This document shows positions 5,843 through 14,496 of a stretch of DNA of 29,651 bases, in pieces. This DNA comes from a virus. Position 1 is the first letter of the stretch; every line of letters begins with the position of its first letter. The position numbers and the translations under genes are program-made. Below the pieces are notes generated by a model. That model had not been told where the DNA came from. It did not search any database and saw only the letters and a program-made list of their open reading frames with translations. The stretch covers positions 1 to 29,651 of IMG/VR virus record IMGVR_UViG_3300046474_000317; one strand, given 5' to 3'.

Positions 5843-7760
5843 TCTGCGTAAGTCGATCAAGCTAGGACTCCAGGCGCTCTACAAAGAACCACCGCAAACC
5901 GCCGTCGAATGGGCGGATGCAAATTTCTACATGTCCGCCGAATCCTCCTACAACGAAGGCAAGTGGACGACCGAGCCGTTTCAGGTTGCGATCCTGAACA
6001 GCATGGGCAACGACCTGATCAACGTCGTCAACTTCATCAAGTCGGCACGGATCGGTTACACCAAGCTGTTGATGGCGAACATCGGCTACAAGATCCAGCA
6101 CAAGCGCCGCAACGTCATGATGTGGAGCCCGACCGACCCGGACGCCGAGGACATCAGCAAAAGCCACGTCAATGGCATGATCCGTGACGTTCCTGTGCTG
6201 GGCGACCTGGCTCCTTGGTTCGGCCGCAAGCACAGCGACAACACCCTGGATCAGAAGATATTCGCCAACCGGCGAACCCTCTGGATTCGGGGTGGCAAGG
6301 CTTCCCGCAACTATCGTGAGAAATCCGCTGACGAAGTGATCTACGACGAGCTCTCGAACTTTGACGAAAGTGTTGAAGGCGAGGGCGCGCCGATCACGCT
6401 GGGCGACAAGAGACTCAACGGTGCGATCTACCCGAAGTCGATTCGTGGCTCTACGCCAAAACGTGTCGGCTCCTGCCAGATCACCAAGGCCGTCGAAGAG
6501 TCACCGTACCTGCTCAAATTTCACATTGACTGCCCGCACTGCCGACAAGAGCAAACGCTCAAGTGGGGCGGCAAGGATTGCGAGTTCGGCCTGAAGTGGG
6601 AAAAGAACGCGCTGGGTGAGGCCGAGAAAGCCTGGTACGTGTGCGAACACGCGGCTTGCATCATCTGGCACAACGAAATGGTCGAGGCGTCCAAGACGGG
6701 TCGGTGGATCTGCGAGCACACCGGTATCTGGACCCGCGACGGCATGGACTGGTTTGGCGCGGATGACGAAATCATCCGCACGCCACGCTCGGTCAGCTTC
6801 AGTATCTGGGCGATCTACAGCACCTGGAGTACCTGGCTCAGCCTGGCCGAGGAGTGGCTGAAGATCAAAGGCGATGTGTCGAAGCTCATCACCTTCATCA
6901 ACACGACCCGCGGCGAAACGTGGGACGACGACCAGGGCGAGAAGCTTGACTCGGAAGTTCTGTACGGCCGCCGCGAAGTTTTCCCACAGGTACCGGCCCT
7001 CGGTCTGGTCCTGGTCGGCGGTATCGATACGCAGGACGACCGTTTCGAGGGTCGCGTATGGGCGTTCGGTCCCGGCGAGGAAGCCTGGTTGGTCCATCGT
7101 TTCATCTTGATGGGCGACCCGGCCAGCGAAGAGCTGCGCCGCAAGGTTGGCCTTGAGTTGCACCGGCAGTTCACCCGCGTGGACGGCACCATCATGAAGG
7201 TGGAGCGCTGGACATGGGACGCCGGCGGTCACTATGCGGATGAGGTCTATGCCGAAAGCCGCAAGCACGGCGTGCACTGGGTTGTTCCAATCCGTGGCGC
7301 GACTGTCTACGGCAAGCCGATCGCGAACTTCCCGCGCACAAAGAACAAGGTGCACAAGGTCTTCCTCACCGAGGTCGGTACCGACAACGCCAAAGAGCTG
7401 CTCTACAGCCGGATGGGACTTCCCATTAATACAGCTGCCTCCCAGGCGTGCGTATCTCAGCCCGGGGTAGTTCACCTTCCGGCCGACGACAAAATCTGCG
7501 ACGAGTCGGAAGTGAAGCAACTCACCTCCGAAAAGAAGAAAGCAGCCATATCAAAAGGCAAGCGCGTGATGCGCTGGGACAGTGGCGGCCGCCGAAACGA
7601 GGCGCTCGATTGCTTCGTGTACGCGCTCGCCGCGCTGCGCATCTGCCAGCAGCGGTTCGGTCTTGATCTCGATCTGCTGGTTGCTGCTGTCACTGGCGGC
7701 AATGAGCCGGACGCTGAAGAACGGCCGCGGAAGAAATCCTCTCACTGGAATAAAAACTGA
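5814..7760 (+). CDS. Terminase large subunit (GpA family)
   Basis: The 648-residue protein is a lambda GpA-family packaging ATPase and nuclease. Residues 76-84 (KSARIGYTK) are the atypical Walker A of this family, and VIYDEL at 175-180 with SNFDE is Walker B. A CPHC pair near residue 240 with CEHAAC further on suggests the zinc site seen in relatives. The C-terminal nuclease domain is marked by GGIDTQDDRFEGRVWAF, DAGGHYADEVY and the closing ALDCFVYALAALR. Length is near lambda GpA (641). It pumps DNA into the prohead and cuts at cos. It starts within the small-subunit gene and its TGA overlaps the gpW start. Confidence 0.96.
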   Translation: MSTLSPWLNDLRKSIKLGLQALYKEPPQTAVEWADANFYMSAESSYNEGKWTTEPFQVAILNSMGNDLINVVNFIKSARIGYTKLLMANIGYKIQHKRRNVMMWSPTDPDAEDISKSHVNGMIRDVPVLGDLAPWFGRKHSDNTLDQKIFANRRTLWIRGGKASRNYREKSADEVIYDELSNFDESVEGEGAPITLGDKRLNGAIYPKSIRGSTPKRVGSCQITKAVEESPYLLKFHIDCPHCRQEQTLKWGGKDCEFGLKWEKNALGEAEKAWYVCEHAACIIWHNEMVEASKTGRWICEHTGIWTRDGMDWFGADDEIIRTPRSVSFSIWAIYSTWSTWLSLAEEWLKIKGDVSKLITFINTTRGETWDDDQGEKLDSEVLYGRREVFPQVPALGLVLVGGIDTQDDRFEGRVWAFGPGEEAWLVHRFILMGDPASEELRRKVGLELHRQFTRVDGTIMKVERWTWDAGGHYADEVYAESRKHGVHWVVPIRGATVYGKPIANFPRTKNKVHKVFLTEVGTDNAKELLYSRMGLPINTAASQACVSQPGVVHLPADDKICDESEVKQLTSEKKKAAISKGKRVMRWDSGGRRNEALDCFVYALAALRICQQRFGLDLDLLVAAVTGGNEPDAEERPRKKSSHWNKN

Positions 7761-7963
7761 TGGCCTACACGATCGAGCAATACAACGCCCTGCAGGCGGC
7801 CATCGCCGAAGGGGCGTTGTCGGTCCGCTATGCCGACAAGAGCGTCACCTACCGGTCACTCGACGAGATGATGCGGATCCTCAAGCTGATGGCCACCGAG
7901 CTTGGACTGAATGCCTGCAACGACGGCGGCCGTCGGTACGCCTCGTTCTCCAAGGGGTACTGA
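7760..7963 (+). CDS. Head-tail joining protein (gpW-like)
   Basis: The 67-residue protein has the gpW pattern: YTIEQYNALQAAIAEGALSVRYADKSVTYRSLDEMMRIL. A helix, a beta hairpin with alternating Val/Thr/Tyr, and a second helix match the alpha-beta fold of lambda gpW (68 residues), which plugs the portal after packaging and builds the surface for tail joining. The order terminase, gpW, portal is the same as in lambda. The start overlaps the terminase stop, and one base separates its stop from the portal ATG at 7965. Confidence 0.88.
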   Translation: MAYTIEQYNALQAAIAEGALSVRYADKSVTYRSLDEMMRILKLMATELGLNACNDGGRRYASFSKGY

Positions 7964-7964
7964 C

Positions 7965-9485
7965 ATGGGGATGATTGATGATCTTTTCCCCGGTTTCGCT
8001 GCCAAGCGTTCAGAACAGCGGTTGAAGAAAGCGCGTACCGAGTTGGCGCTGGACATGATCAAGCGCCGTTTTGAAGGCGCCGCTGGTGGTCGCCGTAATG
8101 ATGGTTGGCGTGCTACGGGTGCTGACGCCAACGTTGAGAACGCTCCAGCACTGGCCAAGCTTCGCAACCGGGCCCGCGATCAGCGCCGCAACAATCCGTT
8201 CGGTGAGCGTGGCATCACCGGGATTGCCGACAACGCTGTCGGGGCCGGCATCGTTCCACTGCCGTTGGCGAAACGCGATCGTGATGGATTGAGGTTGATG
8301 GATCTGTGGAAGGCCTGGGCAGAGACAACCGATTGTGATGCCGACGGTCTGGATAATTTCTACGGCCTGCAGCACATGATCATGGAGGCAGTCGCCGAGA
8401 GCGGTGAGTGCCTGGTTCGCCGGCGTCGGCGCTTCAGCTCCGACGGTCTTCCCGTCCCAGTACAGCTTCAGGTGTTGGAGGCCGACTTCCTCGACGAGTC
8501 GAAGGCGGACATCGTCGGGCTCAACCGAATCATTCAGGGCGTTGAGTTCGACGCTCTTGGTCGTCGGGTTGCGTATTGGTTGTTCGATGAGCACCCGGGC
8601 GCGAACGCCGTCTGGGGTTCTCTGCAGTCGCGCAGGGTCCCGGCCGAAGATGTGATTCACGTCTTCCTGCGCAAGCGTCCGGGGCAGGCGCGCGGTTACA
8701 GCTGGCTGGCACCAGTCATCCAGCGCATGCGCAACTTCGATGAAATGGAAGATGCGGTGATGGAGCAGGCCAAGATTGCCTCTTGCTTCGCAGCGTTCGT
8801 CACCAAGGACGAAAACAGCGGTACGCCGGGCGGTAAAAAGCCGGCGCTTATTGATCGTGTTGAGCCTGGAATCGTTCAGGAGCTCGGCTTTGGCGAAAGC
8901 GTCAGCTTCGGCACACCGCCGACATTCAACGGCTACACGACCTACTCCTGGCAACAGCTGCACGCGATGGCAGTCGGCTTGGGCGTTCCATACGAATTAC
9001 TTACTGGCGACCTCAAGGGCGTCAACTTTTCGAGCGGGCGAATGGGTTGGCTGAACTTCGCTCGCCGGGTGGACGTTTGGCAGTGGCGGATGTTGATTCC
9101 CCAACTGTGCGATCAGGTCTGGCGCTGGTTCATGGAAGCTCAAGTACTCCTGCCTGGTGGTGTGACTGACGACGTCAAGGCCTATTGGGTACCGCCGCGC
9201 CGCGACATGGTCGACCCAAAAGCAGAAACGGAAAACGTCATCACCCGCGTGCGCAACGGTTTGACCACCTGGCCCGACGCTTTGCGCGAGCTCGGCATCA
9301 CGGACCCAAAACGCCACGCCGAGCAAATCCAGAAAGCAAACGAAATGATCGACGAGTACGGGTTGGTGCTGGATTGCGACCCGCGCCGAGTTGCGGCCGC
9401 CGGTTCTCCGAGCCAGCCACCTGCCACAGAAGAGAAACCAGACGATGCCAACTCCGAATCAGGCGACGACGAACAAGACGCATGA
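7965..9485 (+). CDS. Portal protein (lambda gpB family)
   Basis: The 506-residue protein matches the lambda-type portal family. Typical elements are the N-terminal basic region with ARTELALDMIKRRFEGA, the ARDQRRNNPFGERGITGIADNAVGAGI block, the HMIMEAVAESGECLVRRR segment, HVFLRKRPGQARGYSWLAPV, and the tunnel/stem region with ELLTGDLKGVNFSSGRMGW and FARRVDVWQWRMLIPQL. Twelve copies form the DNA channel at one head vertex. ATG 7965 was chosen, behind AAGGGG; the open frame extends to 7911 but only inside gpW. The acidic tail (ATEEKPDDANSESGDDEQDA) is overlapped by the start of the capsid fusion gene. Confidence 0.95.
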   Translation: MGMIDDLFPGFAAKRSEQRLKKARTELALDMIKRRFEGAAGGRRNDGWRATGADANVENAPALAKLRNRARDQRRNNPFGERGITGIADNAVGAGIVPLPLAKRDRDGLRLMDLWKAWAETTDCDADGLDNFYGLQHMIMEAVAESGECLVRRRRRFSSDGLPVPVQLQVLEADFLDESKADIVGLNRIIQGVEFDALGRRVAYWLFDEHPGANAVWGSLQSRRVPAEDVIHVFLRKRPGQARGYSWLAPVIQRMRNFDEMEDAVMEQAKIASCFAAFVTKDENSGTPGGKKPALIDRVEPGIVQELGFGESVSFGTPPTFNGYTTYSWQQLHAMAVGLGVPYELLTGDLKGVNFSSGRMGWLNFARRVDVWQWRMLIPQLCDQVWRWFMEAQVLLPGGVTDDVKAYWVPPRRDMVDPKAETENVITRVRNGLTTWPDALRELGITDPKRHAEQIQKANEMIDEYGLVLDCDPRRVAAAGSPSQPPATEEKPDDANSESGDDEQDA

Positions 9486-11475
9486 AACACCAATGCTCAG
9501 CCTGCGCGCCGCCGTGCGTGCGGGATCGGTAGACGTTGACGCGCGGACTGTCGAGCTGACCTGGACCACTGGCGCAAAGGGGCGCCGTTGGTCTTGGGAT
9601 GTCGGCAGTTACATGGAAGAACTGGAGGTCAGCGAGGACGCGGTCCGGCTGGATCGCCTCAACAACGGCGCCCCATTCCTTAACGCTCATAACTCCTACG
9701 AACTCGACGACGTGATTGGCGTCGTGGAGAAGGCCTGGATCGATGGGGCAGAGGGCCGTGCCCTGGTCCGATTCAGTAAGCGCGATGACGTCGAGAAAAT
9801 CTTCAGCGACGTTCAGGACGGGATCCTTCGCAACATCAGCGTCGGCTATGCGGTGCACCGATACGAGGTGACCGAAAGCGCCGACGACAAGCTGCCGACC
9901 TATCGCGCCGTCGATTGGGAGCCCATGGAGCTTTCACTGGTTCCGATCGGCTTCGACGACGGCGGCAAGTTCCGCAGCGCCAAGACTGCCGACGAATACA
10001 AAGGGCAGCGCTTCAACACCATTTTTGAAGTTCGGGAGGCAAACCAGCCAACCGGAACAACGGCCGCCGTGCCTACGACCCAAGAGGAAGATGCAATGAC
10101 CGAAGAAGAGAAGCGCGCGGCGGAAGAAGCGAAACGCGCGGCCGACGAAACCCTGCGCCGTGAATCTGCTGAGGCTGAGCGTAAACGCAGTTTGAGCATC
10201 CGCACCATGGCTCGCAAGGTGAGTCTCAATGACGAAGCCTTTGTCGATGACTTGATCGAGCGCGGCGTGTCGGTTGCCGATGCCAGTTCTGCGCTGATCG
10301 ACAAGCTCGCTGAGCGCCAGGCAAAGGATCAGCCGAACACCCGCAACAGCCAGCAAACTGTGGTGACTGGCGGACAAGACCAGACCGTTCTGACGGCGAA
10401 ACGCGAAGCCATGCAGAACGCTCTGCTGCACCGTTGCGATGCCAAAATCAAACTCGAAGATGCCGGCCGGGAGTTCCGTGGCATGCGCCTGGTGGACATG
10501 GCTCGTGAGTTCGTCGAGATGTCCGGTGGTAATGCCCGTGGCATGACCCCGCAGGAACTGGCTCGCGCAGCCTTGGGTTGCGACCGCCAGGCTGTTCGCG
10601 CGGCCGGCATGCACTCCACCAGCGACTTCCCTCTGCTGCTGGGCAGCACCGTCAATCGTACCCTGCGTGATGCCTACACCAACGCGCCACAGACCTGGCG
10701 TCCGCTGGGCCGCCAGACCACTGTGCCGGACTTCCGTGCCGTGACTCGCGCCGCGCTGGGCGACATCGCTGCGCTGGAGCAGGTCAAGGAACACGGCGAG
10801 TACAAGTACGGCACGCTGTCGGAAGACGGGGCTCCGATCAAGGTTGCCAAGTTCGGTAAGATTATCGCCATCACCTGGGAAACCATTGTGAACGATGACC
10901 TCGGAGCGCTCACTCGCATCCCGGCTGCATTGGGCAATGCGGCTGCTGCGACTGAGTCCAACGTGGTCTGGGCACTTCTGCTCGGTAACCCCAACTTCAC
11001 TGACGGTACTCCGTTCTTCGACGCGGCCCATGGCAACGTTGCAGGGAGCGGCGGCGCCATCAATACCACCACCCTGGCTGCGGCTCGCGCTGCGATGCGC
11101 AAGCAGAAGAGCAAGGCGGGCGAGTTTCTCAACCTGGCCCCCGAGTTTCTGGTTGTCGGGCCAGACAAGGAGCTGGAGGCATACCAGTTCACCAGCTCCA
11201 ACTACGTGCCAGCGAAGAACGCCGACATCAACGATGTCCGCAACGCCTCGCTGACCGTGATTGTGGATGCTCGCATCAACGGTAACCAGTGGTACCTGTA
11301 TGCCGCTCCGGGGGCGGTCGACACCTTTGAATACGCCTACCTCGAAGGCGAGCAGGGTGTGTTCACCGAAACCCGCGAAGGTTTCGAAGTCGACGGCATG
11401 GAAATCAAGGCCCGTCTGGTGTTCGGCGCCGGCTGGATCGATTACCGCGGCGCGTACAAGAACCCAGGCGCATAA
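9445..11475 (+). CDS. Prohead protease / major capsid protein fusion
   Basis: One 676-residue frame joins three parts. Residues 20-200 are a HK97-type (S78-like) prohead protease with likely catalytic H82 (FLNAHNSY) and S132 (LRNISVGYAV). Residues 218-300 are a charged coiled coil (MTEEEKRAAEEAKRAADETL) that resembles a scaffold or delta domain. Residues from about 370 are a Mu gpT-like major capsid domain (SDFPLLLGSTVNRTL, DGTPFFDAAHGN, FLVVGPDKELEA). Such fusions are known in phages with this capsid type. A strong internal ribosome-binding site lies before the in-frame ATG 10096, which would give a 459-residue scaffold-capsid product. The start is uncertain: ATG 9445 overlaps the portal gene by 41 bases; ATG 9493 is the alternative. 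Confidence 0.9.
   Translation: MPTPNQATTNKTHETPMLSLRAAVRAGSVDVDARTVELTWTTGAKGRRWSWDVGSYMEELEVSEDAVRLDRLNNGAPFLNAHNSYELDDVIGVVEKAWIDGAEGRALVRFSKRDDVEKIFSDVQDGILRNISVGYAVHRYEVTESADDKLPTYRAVDWEPMELSLVPIGFDDGGKFRSAKTADEYKGQRFNTIFEVREANQPTGTTAAVPTTQEEDAMTEEEKRAAEEAKRAADETLRRESAEAERKRSLSIRTMARKVSLNDEAFVDDLIERGVSVADASSALIDKLAERQAKDQPNTRNSQQTVVTGGQDQTVLTAKREAMQNALLHRCDAKIKLEDAGREFRGMRLVDMAREFVEMSGGNARGMTPQELARAALGCDRQAVRAAGMHSTSDFPLLLGSTVNRTLRDAYTNAPQTWRPLGRQTTVPDFRAVTRAALGDIAALEQVKEHGEYKYGTLSEDGAPIKVAKFGKIIAITWETIVNDDLGALTRIPAALGNAAAATESNVVWALLLGNPNFTDGTPFFDAAHGNVAGSGGAINTTTLAAARAAMRKQKSKAGEFLNLAPEFLVVGPDKELEAYQFTSSNYVPAKNADINDVRNASLTVIVDARINGNQWYLYAAPGAVDTFEYAYLEGEQGVFTETREGFEVDGMEIKARLVFGAGWIDYRGAYKNPGA
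10084..10098 (+). promoter_or_regulatory. Internal ribosome-binding site and start in the capsid fusion gene
   Basis: AGAGGAAG, with GAGG at 10084-10087 about 8 bases before ATG 10096-10098, lies in the reading frame of the protease-capsid fusion. Initiation here would make the coiled-coil scaffold plus capsid part without the protease. This is stronger than the signals in front of either upstream start. Confidence 0.55.
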
Positions 11476-11498
11476 ACGTCCAGTTCGACCTGAACCCC

Positions 11499-11530
11499 AA
11501 AGGGCGCCGCGTGGCGCCTTTTTCGTTTTC
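11499..11530 (+). terminator. Rho-independent terminator/attenuator after the capsid gene
   Basis: AAAGGGCGCC (11499-11508) pairs with GGCGCCTTTT (11513-11522) around a GCGT loop, with one G-T pair. Its T-run continues as TTTTTCGTTTTC. It lies between the capsid fusion and the DUF2190 gene, inside the late operon. It could lower downstream expression, be read through with Q, or stabilise the capsid mRNA. Confidence 0.75.
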
Positions 11531-11558
11531 CAGTTTCAGTCTCTGAAGGGGACCTTGC

Positions 11559-11909
11559 ATGAAGACTTTCATCCAGCACGGTGACTGCATCACCGTTCCT
11601 GCACCGGCCGGCGGCACCACCTCGGGCGAGCTCTACAAAGTCGGCGCCATTATCGGTGTGGCTGCCACTACCGAAGTTGCCGGCGCTCCTGTGGTGCTCA
11701 AGCTCGACGGCGTGTTTGGCCTGAACAAGACCAGCGCACAAGCCTGGGCAGTGGGCGACCTGCTGTTCATGAACACCAGCACCCGAGCGCTGACCAACGT
11801 GTCTGCCACCGGCCTGGTGCTGGTCGGCATGGCCACCGAGATAGCGGCCAACCCGAGCGCGACCGGTGCCTGCCGACTCAACGGTGTATCTGCTCCGGCG
11901 CCTGTGTAA
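11559..11909 (+). CDS. DUF2190-family capsid decoration (cement) protein
   Basis: The 116-residue protein is strand-rich, with the DUF2190 pattern: MKTFIQHGDCITVPAPAGGTTSGELYKVGAIIGVA at the start, then a GVFGLNKTSAQAWAVGDLLFM core and a TGLVLVGMATEIAA end. Proteins of this family follow the major capsid gene in many phages and are considered head decoration proteins that stabilise the expanded shell, in the position of lambda gpD. AAGGGG lies about 8 bases before ATG 11559. It is separated from the capsid gene by a terminator-like hairpin, which could tune copy number. Decoration function is from family and position. Confidence 0.8.
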   Translation: MKTFIQHGDCITVPAPAGGTTSGELYKVGAIIGVAATTEVAGAPVVLKLDGVFGLNKTSAQAWAVGDLLFMNTSTRALTNVSATGLVLVGMATEIAANPSATGACRLNGVSAPAPV

Positions 11910-12257
11910 ATGGGCTGGGCCTCAATGGCCCAGCGCATGCTCGGCGTTTCGATCCGCACCTTCAGCGAGCCGTCAGCGACCCTCGATCCTGAGGGCGCTG
12001 TGTACTGGTTGACCGATGGAGCCGCGCCCGGTGTGCCTCTGGCCCAAGCCGTGTTTGATACCGCTCATGTCTCCGTTGACCCGGAAACAGGTGCGCCGGT
12101 ATCGAGCAACAACCCGATCCTCGGCGTTCGCCTGATCGACTTGCCCAACAAACCAACGAGTCGGGACCGCATCCAGGCTCGGGGCGTTCTGTACACCATC
12201 AACGACGTGCAAGCCGATGGTGTTGCAGGCGTGACGCTCTTTCTCCGTAAGGCTTAA
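11910..12257 (+). CDS. Head-tail connector (gpFII-like)
   Basis: The 115-residue protein begins at the ATG directly behind the DUF2190 stop. Its second half (NPILGVRLIDLPNKPTSRDRIQARGVLYTINDVQADGVAGVTLFLRKA) follows the pattern of lambda gpFII and related connector proteins: a strand, a charged turn with R-D-x-I, then strand, turn and strand. FII-type proteins attach to gpW under the portal and form the site to which the tail docks. The N-terminal helix is shorter than usual, and MAQRMLG could hold an alternative start (ATG 11925). Position between head and tail genes agrees. Confidence 0.7.
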   Translation: MGWASMAQRMLGVSIRTFSEPSATLDPEGAVYWLTDGAAPGVPLAQAVFDTAHVSVDPETGAPVSSNNPILGVRLIDLPNKPTSRDRIQARGVLYTINDVQADGVAGVTLFLRKA

Positions 12258-12259
12258 AC

Positions 12260-12814
12260 ATGGCCCACCCACGAGAACTGATCCGCAAGCAGGCCGTTGC
12301 GGTCTTGCTGGGCGCCACCAATGCCGGGGCTAGCGTTTATGCCAGCCGCGTGGCGCCGTTGATTTCCAATGAATGGCAGAGCGAGCTCCCCGCAATCATC
12401 GTTTACACGATGGACGAGTCGGGCGAGATCTTTAATCAGGCGCCTCGCGAGTATCGGCGCCGCGTTGAGTTGGTGGTCGAGATCCACGCCGAAGGCAACG
12501 ATGCGCTGGATGACACTCTCGATACGCTGGCCCGGCAGGTCGAGCGCTTGTTGCTCATGGACGACACCCTTGGCGACACCGCGAACGACCTGCAATACGT
12601 GCGTTCTCGCATGGTCCTGCTCGATCAGTCGGAGCAACTCACCGGCGCCTGCCGCCTGATCTTCGAGGCCGAATACTTCGATCGTCACCCTGATGACCTG
12701 TTTAACCAGAGCTTGCCGGACCTGAACACGGTCACGACCGAGTACAGCCTGACTAACGCGCAACCCAATCCGGCGGATCGTGCCAAAACGATCATCGAGG
12801 ACCTGAACCCATGA
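12260..12814 (+). CDS. Tail terminator-like protein (gpU-like)
   Basis: The 184-residue protein has an N-terminal helix (RELIRKQAVAVLLGAT), then a strand, a PAIIVYTMDESGEIFN segment, and a RRVELVVEIHAEGND strand with a helix LDTLARQVERLLLMD. This helix-strand layout matches the lambda gpU/tail terminator fold, in which a hexamer caps the tail tube and fixes tail length. In Mu-type tails a protein at this place, just before DUF2635 and the sheath, plays the same role. The C-terminal 40 residues are an extension without clear features. It begins 2 bases after the connector stop and overlaps the next gene by 4 bases. Confidence 0.6.
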   Translation: MAHPRELIRKQAVAVLLGATNAGASVYASRVAPLISNEWQSELPAIIVYTMDESGEIFNQAPREYRRRVELVVEIHAEGNDALDDTLDTLARQVERLLLMDDTLGDTANDLQYVRSRMVLLDQSEQLTGACRLIFEAEYFDRHPDDLFNQSLPDLNTVTTEYSLTNAQPNPADRAKTIIEDLNP

Positions 12815-13002
12815 CAACGCAACAGCACGTTAAACCCGCCGTCGGCTGCCTGGTGCGCGACCCGGTGACTTATGAGGCCCTGCCCGAGGAAGGCAAGCTG
12901 GTTGAAATGAACAGTTACTGGGTCCGCAAAGAAGCGGCCGGTGACATTGAAATCGTCGAGCCTGCCGTGCAGGACCTGAAACTCAAGGGTGACAAACAAT
13001 GA
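12811..13002 (+). CDS. DUF2635 family protein (Mu gp38-like)
   Basis: The 63-residue protein has the DUF2635 signature: VKPAVGCLVRDPVTYEALPEEGKLVEMNSYWVRKEAAGDIEIV. Small proteins of this type come immediately before the sheath gene in Mu and related phages. Their role is not established to my knowledge; the position suggests tail assembly. It overlaps both neighbours by 4 bases, so translation is probably coupled to the tail terminator and the sheath. Confidence 0.85.
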   Translation: MTTQQHVKPAVGCLVRDPVTYEALPEEGKLVEMNSYWVRKEAAGDIEIVEPAVQDLKLKGDKQ

Positions 13003-14471
13003 GCATCGGATTTAACACAATCCCGGGCCCCGGCGCCCTGCGCAAGCCAGGCGTGTACAGCGAGATTGATAACAGCCAGGCAGTGAGCGGCCCCCAGGCC
13101 GTGACTTATCGGCGTCTGCTAATCGGGCAAAAGCTCGTTGCCGGCCTCGCGCCTGCGGGCGCTTTGATCCGTATCACCAGCGCTGCACAAGCCGACACCC
13201 AGTTCGGTGCGGGTTCGATGCTGGCCGGCATGGTCCGTGCGGCCTTGGCCGTTGATAGCTACACCGAGCTGCAAGTCATGCCATTGGTCGATAATGCCGC
13301 CGGCGTTGCGGCGACCGGTACCCTGGTATTCACCGGTACCGCCACCGCGTCGGGCACCATTGAACTGATGATCGCTGGCCGGCGTGTCTCCGTTGGCGTG
13401 ATCAGCGGCAACACTGCCGCGATCATTGCCACTGCCGTCGCCGCGGCAATCACGGCTGCCGCTGACATGCCGGTTACCGCTGCGGCCGCTACCGGCACGG
13501 TCACGCTCACCTGCCGTCATAAAGGCGAAGCTGGCAACAGCATCAACGCACGGGTGAATTACTACTCCGGTCAGGCTCTCCCTGCGGGGGTGACGCTTGT
13601 CATTACCGGGCTTGCCGGCGGCACCAGCAACCCTTCGCTGGCCACGGCACTCGCTGCTATCGGTGATGAGTGGTTCCACGCCTGGGGCGTCGCGTATTCC
13701 GATGCCGCAACGTTGGCCGAGCTCAAGGTAGAACTGGATAGTCGCTTTGCCTGGGGCCGTGAAATTGAGGCGCATGCCTTTACGGCCGCACGCGGTACGC
13801 AGGGTACGCTCAGTGCTCTGGGGCGAACCCACAACAATGAGCACCTGGTCATTGCGATGGCCAACGACGAGCCGATGCCGACTTACGAAAAAGCTGCTGA
13901 AACGATGGCGATCGCTGCGTATTACGCGGCCATTGATCCAGCTCGTCCGATTCAGAACCTGCCTTACGTGTGGTGCCTGCCACCGGCAGCTGCCAATCGG
14001 CTGACCAACCAGGAGCGCAACCTGCTGTTGTTCGACGGCATCGCGACCACGAAGGTGAGCTCCGATGGCGTGATGCTCGTCGAGCGCTTGATCACCACCT
14101 ACAAAACCAACGCAGCTGGCGCATCGGATATCAGCTACCTGGACAGCGAAACGTTGTTCACCCTGATGTACATCCGCCACGACTGGCGCGACTACATCCT
14201 GCGCAAGTACCCGCGGCACAAACTCGCCGACGACGGCACCCGTTACGGCATTGGTCAGGCAGTAGTCACCCCGGTCGTGATGAAGGCGGAAGCCATCGCC
14301 AAGTTCCGCGAGTGGGAGGATTTGGGCCTGGTCGAGAACATCGACGGCTTCAAGGCCAACCTCATTGCCGAGCGCAATGCCAGCGACCCGAACCGGATGG
14401 ATGTGCTCTTGCCGCCGGACCTGGTCAATCAACTGCGGATCGTCGCCAACAAAATTCAGTTCCGCCTGTAA
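12999..14471 (+). CDS. Contractile tail sheath protein (Mu gpL-like)
   Basis: The 490-residue protein has sheath landmarks: RKPGVYSEIDNSQAV near the start, a variable Ala/Thr-rich surface domain at about 100-200 (TGTATASGTIELMIAGRR), the central WFHAWGVAYSD segment, and a C-terminal core with YKTNAAGASDISYLDSETLF, HKLADDGTRYGIGQAVVTP and the last strand LRIVANKIQFRL. The core strands lace neighbouring subunits together around the tube and drive contraction. This gene is the clearest evidence that the virion is a myovirus. Start ATG 12999 overlaps the DUF2635 stop as ATGA. Confidence 0.96.
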   Translation: MSIGFNTIPGPGALRKPGVYSEIDNSQAVSGPQAVTYRRLLIGQKLVAGLAPAGALIRITSAAQADTQFGAGSMLAGMVRAALAVDSYTELQVMPLVDNAAGVAATGTLVFTGTATASGTIELMIAGRRVSVGVISGNTAAIIATAVAAAITAAADMPVTAAAATGTVTLTCRHKGEAGNSINARVNYYSGQALPAGVTLVITGLAGGTSNPSLATALAAIGDEWFHAWGVAYSDAATLAELKVELDSRFAWGREIEAHAFTAARGTQGTLSALGRTHNNEHLVIAMANDEPMPTYEKAAETMAIAAYYAAIDPARPIQNLPYVWCLPPAAANRLTNQERNLLLFDGIATTKVSSDGVMLVERLITTYKTNAAGASDISYLDSETLFTLMYIRHDWRDYILRKYPRHKLADDGTRYGIGQAVVTPVVMKAEAIAKFREWEDLGLVENIDGFKANLIAERNASDPNRMDVLLPPDLVNQLRIVANKIQFRL

Positions 14472-14496
14472 CGGCGGCGGCCAGGAGAGATAAGAC

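Noticed and set aside
6501-7520. A 339-codon open frame on the minus strand opposite the terminase large subunit
   Set aside because: It mirrors a GC-rich coding gene with strong family motifs, has no ribosome-binding site and a composition typical of antisense shadows.
9934-11031. A 365-codon minus-strand frame opposite the capsid fusion
   Set aside because: It overlaps the well-supported capsid gene over its whole length and shows no independent motif or start signal.
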